From contig NZ_JAHXZR010000008.1 of assembly GCF_019740315.1 (NCBI RefSeq), positions 62,001 to 126,000 of the forward strand: a stretch of DNA of 64,000 nucleotides. The letters run 5' to 3'. Each line of letters starts with the position of its first letter. Positions within the stretch are counted from its first letter, which is position 1. The notes beneath the pieces were generated by a model. That model worked only from the letters and a program-made list of their open reading frames with translations. It had not been told where the DNA came from and did no database searches. The position numbers were made by a program, and so were the translations under genes. Shown here in pieces: positions 12,332-20,132 of this stretch. Source of the stretch: Oceanobacter mangrovi (GTDB taxonomy: Bacteria > Pseudomonadota > Gammaproteobacteria > Pseudomonadales > Oceanobacteraceae).

Positions 12332-12875
12332 TCTTGTTTTAAAATCCCTGATTTAAAATCCCTGTTCTGTTTCTCTGGTTTTGGTTGGCTCACCGCGAGT
12401 CTGATGAATTCAAACCAGTCGATTCACACTGATCAAAATCCCCTGGTTTTTAAACCTTGCAAGCTCTTGCTGGGCAACTCTGCTTCTGCCCACCCTGCGC
12501 ATCAGCCAATTGGGCTGGCCCAGAATCAAACACCTGTTTGCCATAACAGGTCATCTTCCCAACAAGCGCTCTGCAGTCTTGATTTGCATCAGCCAGCCAG
12601 CTCAGCAACAAAAGTCAGCTGATTTATCATAAAGCTGTGGTTTTTCCTTAACCTCGGTGTCACAGATGCTGCTTAAAGTCTGCCGAGGCTTGAAGGGAAC
12701 CTAGGGGTTTCCAAATGGTCAAACCAAACAGTTTCAGTTTCAGAAAGGATTTCTGGCACAGTAACTGCTTTATAAAACATGAAATTACATAACTAAAATA
12801 AGCCTCTGAACATATCGATCAGAGTCGCAATGGGACCACACCGAGTGGTGGTTCTCGAGGAAAAGGAGAAGGACT
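12332..12875. other. Intergenic region between tRNA array and acidic microprotein
   Basis: About 540 bases. Just after the last tRNA a short direct repeat TTTAAAATCCCTG occurs twice (about 12338-12365). No clear U-tailed terminator is visible. Farther on are CCTCGG/CCGAGG arms (about 12652 and 12683) and a small ACCAC-ACCGA-GTGGT hairpin just ahead of the microprotein's binding site. The single 72-codon plus frame lacks a binding site and is not convincing. Confidence 0.4.
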
Positions 12876-12965
12876 ATGTCTGACTATACAGATGAACTGC
12901 TGGATATTAACTACGAAGAATACGAAGAGTATGACGACGACGTCGATGACGCCGTTGAGATGTAA
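12876..12965 (+). CDS. 29-residue highly acidic microprotein
   Basis: A short reading frame of 29 codons with a very strong binding site (AAAGGAGAAGG, ending 3 nt before the ATG). It encodes MSDYTDELLDINYEEYEEYD plus nine more residues (DDVDDAVEM). Fourteen of 29 residues are Asp or Glu, four are Tyr, and none is Lys, Arg or Cys. A hairpin ACCAC-ACCGA-GTGGT lies about 20 nt upstream of the binding site. The composition is that of a nucleic-acid mimic or a binding peptide, but no function is known to me. It ends 9 nt before the converging AraC gene. The strong binding site and clean frame make it likely real. Confidence 0.6.
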   Translation: MSDYTDELLDINYEEYEEYDDDVDDAVEM

Positions 12966-12974
12966 ATAACCCGC

Positions 12975-13979
12975 CTACGACTGCCTTAGCTGGCGTGGTG
13001 TTTGATTCGTCCAACGTTTAAACGCCCGCTGGAAGGCAGTCGCCGATCCAAACCCCGTCAAATACGCAATTTCCCCAATCGCAAGGCCCGTTTCCCGCAC
13101 ATACGCCAGCGCCAGCTCTCGTCTGGTGTCATCCAGCACCGTTTGATAATTGGTAGATTCCGCAGCCAGCAGCCGTTTCAGCGTCCAGGGTGGCTTACCC
13201 AGCTGACGTGCAACTTCAGATAATTCCGGGGCATGACCAACCAGCAAGGGGCTCAGAGCCCGTGCGACCTGCTCGGCAACCGACAACCCCCGCCGTACCT
13301 TGTCCAGTTCCAGCTCCGCCTGCTCGACCAGCCAGCGATGACTGGATGCGCAACTTTGAGTCAGCATCTGCTCCAATGCGCCATCACGGAGCAACAGCGC
13401 ATTCTGTCCAGCACCAAACACCACCGGACAATCAACAAAACGCGGATAATCCGCCTGATATTCAGGTGCCGGAAATTCAATCAGAATGGCTTCAATCAGG
13501 CTCTTGCCAGCCATTTGCTCAAGCAAGGTTTTCCAGCCCACCAGCACCAGATCCACAACAAAACGGTTGTAATCGTTATAGGGACTGATCGAATAGAAAC
13601 ACATACGGCCCTTGCCGCCTTCGACGACAAAGGCCGAGCGTCCGCGCGCATTAAAACTGCACAACAATTCATAACGCACCAGCGCCTCACAGGCGCTGCG
13701 CACGCTGGCCGCCGAGTGGGCAATCCAGCCCGCCAGTCCCATCACCGAAGGACCACTGAGAACCCCCATTTGCAGGCCCAGATACGGTGCCCGGGTGCTT
13801 TCAATCAGCTCATGGCCGACCCGCATAAATCTGGGGATACTGACCCGATTTCCCGGTAGTGCGAGCCGCTCAGGCGGCAGCTGATAAGCCTGCAACACGG
13901 CTGAGGGATCATAGCCAAGCTGACGCGCAGCCCTGGCCATCAACTCGACATAGCTGATTGAAATATCGCCCAGTTTCAT
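12975..13979 (-). CDS. AraC-family transcriptional regulator (arabinose-binding-like N-terminal domain)
   Basis: 334 residues. The N-terminal domain (about 15-200) is of the Arabinose_bd type found in OruR/ArgR-like and lipid-related AraC regulators. The C-terminal double helix-turn-helix (about 240-334) has the signature IGEIAYLTGFGSATAFQRAFKRWTNQTPR. It sits at the end of a minus-strand run, 10 nt after the stop of a membrane-protein gene. The nearby DUF1329/YCF48/MMPL module is often accompanied by regulators of this class, so it may control that module; this is inference. Confidence 0.85.
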   Translation of the reverse strand: MKLGDISISYVELMARAARQLGYDPSAVLQAYQLPPERLALPGNRVSIPRFMRVGHELIESTRAPYLGLQMGVLSGPSVMGLAGWIAHSAASVRSACEALVRYELLCSFNARGRSAFVVEGGKGRMCFYSISPYNDYNRFVVDLVLVGWKTLLEQMAGKSLIEAILIEFPAPEYQADYPRFVDCPVVFGAGQNALLLRDGALEQMLTQSCASSHRWLVEQAELELDKVRRGLSVAEQVARALSPLLVGHAPELSEVARQLGKPPWTLKRLLAAESTNYQTVLDDTRRELALAYVRETGLAIGEIAYLTGFGSATAFQRAFKRWTNQTPRQLRQS

Positions 13980-13989
13980 CAGTCAGCAA

Positions 13990-14799
13990 TCAGGCATCAA
14001 AGCCGCCCGAGGAAGAACCTGAGCGGCTGAAATCCGTTGTCTGATCAGACTCAGCCGCACCGCCCTGCCCCGGACCATCCGTAAATTCAGCCAGGAACTG
14101 ATAAGCCAGCGACAGGGTTACCAGGCCCACCAGAGTGGCAACATAGGAAACAAATGAGCCGACAAACACCAGCAGCAATTGCTGTTGAGACATCAGCCAG
14201 ATGGCTGGAATCATCATCACCAGCGGCAGAATCACCACCACAATCGCCATACGGCTGCCATTTCCCTTGCTCATTTGCCAGGCGCGGGCAAAGCTGGTTT
14301 CACGTCCCAGTGCAATTTCCGGCAACGTAATCATCAGCCGGGAAGCCACATAAATAGCCACCATGATACAGGCGACAACAGCGACAATCCCTTCGCTGCT
14401 CGGTGCCTTGCCTTCACTCAATGGCACCGCAATCATCATAAAGCCCGGTACCATGATCATTCCGGCGAACACACCAATCAGCATGCTCCGCAGCAGATAA
14501 CGACGCTGTGGACGACCAAAAACCCCGGCACTGAACATTTGCTGCTGTGGGCACAAGGTCATCCGATGAGCGGCAGTCGCCACCACCACCGACAGCAGCA
14601 TGTTAATCATGGAAATGGGTAAGCGACCGACACCGTCACCGAAAAACTGCCCGGCCACAACGTCCAGCAGCGTCATCAACAACAGAATCGGCAAAAAGCG
14701 CTGTAGCAGGATTTGTCGCTTCTGAATCACCAGCGCAATCGCTTCCTTGACCAGATCAACCACCGGCAGGTTGGTATCCAATCCCAACGGGCTTTTCAT
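13990..14799 (-). CDS. Multi-pass membrane protein of unknown function
   Basis: 269 residues with about six hydrophobic segments (roughly 35-55, 65-85, 110-135, 145-170, 195-220 and 225-250). The C-terminal tail is soluble and rich in Gly, Ser and Asp. The start chosen is MKSPLGLD, with GGAGAG 7 nt upstream; the longer frame to 14931 reads through the preceding terminator. The organisation resembles membrane domains of the glycerophosphodiester-phosphodiesterase/YciC-like type, but I cannot name the family. It is followed closely by the AraC gene. Confidence 0.75.
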   Translation of the reverse strand: MKSPLGLDTNLPVVDLVKEAIALVIQKRQILLQRFLPILLLMTLLDVVAGQFFGDGVGRLPISMINMLLSVVVATAAHRMTLCPQQQMFSAGVFGRPQRRYLLRSMLIGVFAGMIMVPGFMMIAVPLSEGKAPSSEGIVAVVACIMVAIYVASRLMITLPEIALGRETSFARAWQMSKGNGSRMAIVVVILPLVMMIPAIWLMSQQQLLLVFVGSFVSYVATLVGLVTLSLAYQFLAEFTDGPGQGGAAESDQTTDFSRSGSSSGGFDA

Positions 14800-14850
14800 T
14801 AACACTCTCCAGACAATCAATTGGGCGGCCAGTATAACGTCATAACGCAA

Positions 14851-14872
14851 AGACCCGGCATAGGCCGGGTCT
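14851..14872 (-). terminator. Terminator after the MMPL/RND gene
   Basis: A perfect 9-bp stem AGACCCGGC/GCCGGGTCT with a 4-nt loop, 21 bp after the transporter stop on the minus strand, followed by TTTGCG. The T-run is short. Confidence 0.7.
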
Positions 14873-14893
14873 GCAGTTGCGTAACAGAACCGT

Positions 14894-17374
14894 TTATACC
14901 GCTGGCGGTACCTGTTCGTGAATACGCTCATGACGCTGGCGAATCTTCGGCAGGTTAAGCAGTAAACTGGCCAGCGCTGGCAATAGAATCAACGCCCCCA
15001 GCATGTTCCAGATAAACATAAAGGTCAGCAGCACGCCCATATCAGCCTGGAACTTGATCGGTGAGATCATCCAGGTGGCAACACCAATCGCCAGTGTCAC
15101 GCCGGTGAAGCTCACCGCCTTGCCGGTTGAGCGCAAGGTTTGCAGATAGGCATCCCGCAGACTCAGGCCGCTGATGATCATGGCCTCCAGACGGGTATAG
15201 ATGTAGATTCCGTAGTCCACACCGATACCTACCCCCAGTGCGATCACTGGCAGGGTGGCGACTTTCACCCCAATGCCCAGCCAGGTCATCAATGCCTGCC
15301 CCAGAATCGAGGTCAGTACCAATGGCAGCAGGATACAGGCCACCGCTGTCAGCGAACGGAAGGTCAGCATACAAAGAGCAAATACCACCACGTAAACAAA
15401 GATCAGCATGGTACCCTGGGCATCAGCAATGACCTGATTAGTCGCCGCCTCGATACCGGCATTACCAGACGCCAGCTGCAATCGCAGCGGCGCCCCCTTG
15501 AGTTCGCCATTGGCGATGGCTTCTTCAATGGCATCTGCTTTCATGCCGAAATACATGTCATCGACCTGATCATCGTACTGCGCCTTGAAGTCCTCAACCG
15601 CAGCGACCACCCCTTGCAGGGTTTCCGCCTTGTGGTCGTTGAGATAAATCACCACCGGTGTCATCGAACAATCCGAGTTGATCAGGCCAGTAGGAGCACG
15701 TTGAATCGAGGTGTTCAGGATGGTCTGGTTACGTGACAGTGCGTACCACTTGAGGTTGCCCTCGTTCATGGCCTTGGTAACCAGCTTGGAAACCGTCACC
15801 AGCGAGGCTGACGACTGCACCCCCGGCACATTGTCCATATGCCACATAAAGCGGTCGAGCACGTCCATCACCTTGAAGGTGTTACACATTTCCGCCGGGG
15901 TTTCGGCCATGATCACCAGCACATCCGAACTGGTTGAATAATGCGACACCATAAAGTCGTTATCGAGATTGTAACGGGAGTCCGCCCGCAGCTCAGGCGC
16001 GCCCTTGTCGAGATCACCAATTTGCAGGTTCAGGCCATAAACATAACCCACAGCCCCCATCGCAACGGCCACCAGCAACGCCGGAATCGCCAGCTTTTTC
16101 TCGGCAAACCCACTCAGCGCCTTCCACACCACGGGGTCGGCCTGCTCGGCTTTCTGGGCCTGACGAATGCCACTGGCACTGATGCCGAGGAACGACATCA
16201 CAATCGGCAGCAACACCAGGTTGGTAACGATGATCATGGCAACACCAACAGACGCGGCAATCGCCAGCTCCTGAATCACGCCAATATCAATAAACAGCAG
16301 CGTCAGGAAACCCATCGCATCACTGAGTAACGCCAGCATGCCGGGAACGTACAAGCCACGGAAAGCCAGCCGGGCGGCCATTAACTTGTCGGCCCCATGA
16401 CCGGATTGCAGCGCAATGCCGTTGATAATCTGCACCCCGTGGCTGATCCCGATAGCAAACACCAGGAATGGCACCAGCACTGAGTAGAGGTCAATACTGA
16501 AGCCCAGCAACGCCAGCGCACCCAGCTGCCAGACCACCGCAATCAGGGATGCAATCACCGGTACCAGGGTACCGCGCAAACAACGGGAATAGAGGTACAG
16601 CAGAATGGCGGTCATCACCATGGCCGCGAGGAAGAAATAACCGATAGAAACTGCGCCATCGAGCAGATCACCAAGTTTTTTTGGCGTACCGGTAATGTAG
16701 ATTTTTACCGTGTCGCTGCTGTACTGGTCGCGGATTTTGGCTTCCAGCTGGTGCGACAGCTGCTGATAGTTAAGCTTTTCACCGGTTTCCGGATTGATTT
16801 CAACCAGCGGCACATCAATGATGCTGGAACCAAAATCGTTGGCGACCAGGCGGCCAACCTGACCGGATTTCAGCACATTCTCGCGTACCTGATCGAGACT
16901 CTGTGGACCACCATCGTAATCCGCCGGAATAACCGGCCCACCCTGAAAGCCTTCTTCCGTCACTTCTGTCCAGCGGGTGTTCGGCGTCCAGAGGGATTGC
17001 ATGCCTGCCCGATCAACCCCGGCGATAAAAAATACATCGTCGTTGATCTTGCTGAGCGTCTTTAGATAGTGATCGTTGAAAATATCCGAGCCCACCGCTT
17101 CGACAGCAATTTTGACGTTGGCAACGCCACTCTGCATGTCATCCTTGTGCGTCAGATAATTCTGGATATAGGGGTGGTTCAGCGGAATGTATTTTTCAAT
17201 GCTGGAATCGAGCCGGATCTGTGTCAGCCCCCAGGCAAATACCAGCGTCAGCAATACCAGAATGGTCAGCACCAGACCCCGATTGTGGAACAACACCCGC
17301 TCAAGCAGCGGCTCGGTTTCCGGCGACAGGATAAAGTGTTCGGGTTCACTCGAATAACGATGATTCTGACTCAT
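14894..17374 (-). CDS. RND superfamily exporter, MMPL type
   Basis: 826 residues with two repeated halves, each with one TM segment, a periplasmic domain and five further TM segments (about 37-55, 250-420, 445-465 and 650-810). This is the compact 12-TM MMPL/hydrophobe exporter layout (PF03176), not the 1040-residue HAE pump. GIGVDYGIYIYTRLEAM is the typical TM4-like motif of the second half. The gene follows the YCF48 gene by 5 nt and closes a three-gene module with DUF1329. Modules of this composition are linked in Proteobacteria to export or trafficking of hydrophobic molecules across the envelope; the actual substrate is unknown. Confidence 0.9.
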   Translation of the reverse strand: MSQNHRYSSEPEHFILSPETEPLLERVLFHNRGLVLTILVLLTLVFAWGLTQIRLDSSIEKYIPLNHPYIQNYLTHKDDMQSGVANVKIAVEAVGSDIFNDHYLKTLSKINDDVFFIAGVDRAGMQSLWTPNTRWTEVTEEGFQGGPVIPADYDGGPQSLDQVRENVLKSGQVGRLVANDFGSSIIDVPLVEINPETGEKLNYQQLSHQLEAKIRDQYSSDTVKIYITGTPKKLGDLLDGAVSIGYFFLAAMVMTAILLYLYSRCLRGTLVPVIASLIAVVWQLGALALLGFSIDLYSVLVPFLVFAIGISHGVQIINGIALQSGHGADKLMAARLAFRGLYVPGMLALLSDAMGFLTLLFIDIGVIQELAIAASVGVAMIIVTNLVLLPIVMSFLGISASGIRQAQKAEQADPVVWKALSGFAEKKLAIPALLVAVAMGAVGYVYGLNLQIGDLDKGAPELRADSRYNLDNDFMVSHYSTSSDVLVIMAETPAEMCNTFKVMDVLDRFMWHMDNVPGVQSSASLVTVSKLVTKAMNEGNLKWYALSRNQTILNTSIQRAPTGLINSDCSMTPVVIYLNDHKAETLQGVVAAVEDFKAQYDDQVDDMYFGMKADAIEEAIANGELKGAPLRLQLASGNAGIEAATNQVIADAQGTMLIFVYVVVFALCMLTFRSLTAVACILLPLVLTSILGQALMTWLGIGVKVATLPVIALGVGIGVDYGIYIYTRLEAMIISGLSLRDAYLQTLRSTGKAVSFTGVTLAIGVATWMISPIKFQADMGVLLTFMFIWNMLGALILLPALASLLLNLPKIRQRHERIHEQVPPAV

Positions 17375-17379
17375 GGTGA

Positions 17380-18585
17380 TTATTTCTCCTGGCTGCCAGT
17401 GTCGGCCGCCAGCGAGCTGGCTTCTGCAGTGATGGTCCCGCCACTCATGGTGGCTGGCGGCAGCAATTGGGCTGCCTTGTTGACGAGCTGGATACCGGCT
17501 TCACCGGCCAGTACATAACCGTTTGACACAGCAATCACCGCCGCCAGGTTCTTGCGACCAGCAACCGTATCGATTTCCGGCTCAGACAGCAGCGGCTTGA
17601 CCAGCGTACCGCCGTTCCCCACCAATACCGGATTACCATCGTCCAGCGTTGCCCCAATCAGGGTATCTTCGTTATCCAGCGCCAGCTCCTGCCAGCTGGC
17701 ACCATCATCCTGCGAGTTGTACAAGTGGCCACGCAAGCCCATCAGCAGCAGTTTGTTACCGTAACCAAGAATGCCGAACAGCGAGCCTTCATAAGGCGAC
17801 TCCAGCGACTGCCAGCTTTCACCAGCGTCATCAGAACTGAGCAACAGCCCCATTTCACCAACGATATACAGCTGGCCACTGGCGGTGATCGCAATAGCGT
17901 TTAAATGAGGGCGTTCAGACAGCGGCAAACGCGAGCTGAACTCAGTCCAGCTGTTGCCACCATCGTGGGTTTCAAACGCCATGCCGTAGGCACCAACGGC
18001 GTAACCGTTGGCAGCGTCGACAAACAGCACATCCAAAAGCGGCTTGGTCGAACCAATTTCAGCATCGTACTGGGCATCTTCGAGGGCAAAGGTGGCGTTT
18101 TCCACGGCGGCATCAGCATCTTCAATTGCCATATCGTCATCACCATCAGCGACTTCAGCCTGCAGTTCTTCTGCCTGTTCCAGCAAACTTTGCGAAGCCT
18201 CGATCATCGCCTTGTTGGCGGCATGACCATCAAATTGCAACTGCCATGACTGACCGCCGTCGGTACTGGCCAGAATCACACCGTCATGACCGGTGGCCCA
18301 ACCGTGGCTGGCATCGGCAAACATCACAGAGGTCAGGGTAACGCGAACAGGCACAGCTGCCTGCTGCCAGCGGTTGCCCTGATCATCGGAATAAATAATG
18401 TTGCCGTAGGCGCCGACAGCGACCAGGCGGCCAGCAGATGTCTCGGCGATATCGAGCATTAATGCAGTTTGGGCTTTTTGGCTTGGCACCGCAGCAGACT
18501 GCAAGGGATCAACCCATTCTGCGCGTACCGTCGATACTCCACTGGCGAGTGCCAGACAGAGCAAAGTCGCCTTGATTACAGACAT
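17380..18585 (-). CDS. Secreted YCF48-like beta-propeller protein
   Basis: 401 residues with a signal peptide (ATLLCLALASGVSTVRA, cleavage about residue 23). It then carries BNR/YCF48-type blades with repeated G-x-x-x-x-S-x-D-x-G-x-x-W units: YSDDQGNRWQQ, ASTDGGQSWQL, ETHDGGNSWTE, SSDDAGESWQS and NSQDDGASWQE. An acidic helical insert (about residues 125-165) interrupts the propeller. The ATG has GGAG 6 nt upstream. In cyanobacteria YCF48 is a photosystem II assembly factor; in heterotrophs the family is found beside MMPL transporters and DUF1329, as here. It is probably a periplasmic accessory to the exporter. Confidence 0.9.
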   Translation of the reverse strand: MSVIKATLLCLALASGVSTVRAEWVDPLQSAAVPSQKAQTALMLDIAETSAGRLVAVGAYGNIIYSDDQGNRWQQAAVPVRVTLTSVMFADASHGWATGHDGVILASTDGGQSWQLQFDGHAANKAMIEASQSLLEQAEELQAEVADGDDDMAIEDADAAVENATFALEDAQYDAEIGSTKPLLDVLFVDAANGYAVGAYGMAFETHDGGNSWTEFSSRLPLSERPHLNAIAITASGQLYIVGEMGLLLSSDDAGESWQSLESPYEGSLFGILGYGNKLLLMGLRGHLYNSQDDGASWQELALDNEDTLIGATLDDGNPVLVGNGGTLVKPLLSEPEIDTVAGRKNLAAVIAVSNGYVLAGEAGIQLVNKAAQLLPPATMSGGTITAEASSLAADTGSQEK

Positions 18586-18772
18586 CAAGAACTCCGTTTA
18601 TTATTGTTGGCAAAGACTCATGCCTGCAGCCGGGTTTTTGCCATTTAATGAGTTAAAGGAACAGGTCTATATCCTGAAAGTTTTGCATAGTCTCATGCTG
18701 CCGCCACTTTGCCAACTTGCGGCCCAATACTTACTCACTTCCCGACAAAAATATGACCTGAGACACGCTTTA

Positions 18773-20110
18773 TCAGTTAATCATTTTGTAAAGCAAATCA
18801 AGACTACCGGAAACCGGCTCAATAATCAGCGTTGCCACCGGTAGCACCGCCGGAATTCGATAGTCGTTGACCAATACGTTTAGCCCGACCCGCACCAGTT
18901 CGCCATCCTTGTCGTAAAAATCCGCCTGGGTTATCTGCCAGCTGTCTTCATCAATGTAATAGACGCGTTTGCTGTATTGGTTCTGACGCCCCTTGCGCAG
19001 CGAACCATCAATCACCCACACCCGGTGCTTTTCAAATCTCAGTCCGCCCAGCCCGGCCAGTTCAACCGGATCCGGTAAATGACTGGCGTACTGATAGTTA
19101 TTATAAGGAACCAGCATTTCCTGTTTGCCCAGCAGCAGCCAGTAATAGTCACCCGGTAACAGACTGAACAGTTCGACGTCATCCTTACTGCGCAGTTCGG
19201 TATCCCAGTTTTCCGGCCAGTCTCCAAGACCGGCTGTTTTGAGCTCAGGCTGAGCCCCCATCGTGAGCGTTTGTTGCCAGACCCGGCCAGACGGGTTATC
19301 GGCAGCCATTTCAGCCATGCCGCCAGACTCAGATGCAGTGGAATCCTGCTGCCAGCGACGACTCATCAACAAACGACCAGCCGACTCCAGTGAGGTTTTC
19401 ATCATCAGCTCGTCACAACCCGGATGACAGCCCATTCCGGCCAGGTAATAGGGCCACAGCTCTTCCACCTGCCAGTCAAGCCGCTGTTGTTGGCCATTGA
19501 TGACCTGCCATTCAACCACCTTGCCAAGCCAGCGCTCTCCACGCCAGCTGAGCCACTGGTTCCACAACACATCTTCAGCGCTTTGGGGAATCGGAAAAGG
19601 AATCGCACCAGCCGTGTAGAGAATACCTCCACCCAGATTCTTCTCGGCACGCAGCAAATTACGATAGGCCTGTTCATAAATCCGATCGGGCGCAGCCGCG
19701 CTGCGATGGGTCGGAAAAACGCGAATATAACGACGGCCATCCACCAGCAAGCGTCCCAATCCGGCGCTGAGCTGGCCAATGAAAGCCGCCATATTATTGC
19801 GGTCAATGGTGATGAGCTGGGATTCTGCTTCGTAGGGGTCGATCAACTCACCGCTGAAACCTGGTGGTGGCAAACGCACCCCACCCCGCCAGGGGGGAAT
19901 GCCGGTGACACTGGCTGCCCGCTCAGCTCCGACCGGCGTCAGATCGGTCGTGAGCCGGTCAGCCTGTTGTTGCCGCTGTTGCAGCAGCTGTTCCGACAGC
20001 GAAGCAGACCAGACGGCTGGCGTGCCGAGCGATAAGCAGACGGCTGCCAGCATCGCCAGCAGCCGTGTGCGCCTTAGGTGTCTGCGAGACACAAGGCGTT
20101 TGAGAGGCAA
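18773..20110 (-). CDS. DUF1329 family envelope protein
   Basis: A DUF1329 protein, a family with a lipoprotein-localisation (LolA/LolB-like) fold; about 446 residues. A Sec signal is visible (hydrophobic LLAMLAAVCLSLGTPAVWSA preceded by RRHLRR). The start is uncertain: ATG at 20053 would leave out the basic part of the signal peptide. The TTG at 20110, with AGAGA 6 nt upstream and just after the pepN stop, gives a complete signal peptide and is chosen here; ATG at 20161 would overlap pepN by 29 nt. It lies 187 bp upstream of the YCF48 gene. It may carry hydrophobic cargo between the MMPL exporter and the outer membrane (inference). Confidence 0.85.
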   Translation of the reverse strand: MPLKRLVSRRHLRRTRLLAMLAAVCLSLGTPAVWSASLSEQLLQQRQQQADRLTTDLTPVGAERAASVTGIPPWRGGVRLPPPGFSGELIDPYEAESQLITIDRNNMAAFIGQLSAGLGRLLVDGRRYIRVFPTHRSAAAPDRIYEQAYRNLLRAEKNLGGGILYTAGAIPFPIPQSAEDVLWNQWLSWRGERWLGKVVEWQVINGQQQRLDWQVEELWPYYLAGMGCHPGCDELMMKTSLESAGRLLMSRRWQQDSTASESGGMAEMAADNPSGRVWQQTLTMGAQPELKTAGLGDWPENWDTELRSKDDVELFSLLPGDYYWLLLGKQEMLVPYNNYQYASHLPDPVELAGLGGLRFEKHRVWVIDGSLRKGRQNQYSKRVYYIDEDSWQITQADFYDKDGELVRVGLNVLVNDYRIPAVLPVATLIIEPVSGSLDLLYKMIN

Positions 20111-20132
20111 ATACAATCTCTGCAACGCCTGC

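Noticed and set aside
12404-12622. 72-codon plus-strand frame after the tRNA array
   Set aside because: No ribosome binding site, and the composition is unlike a folded protein.
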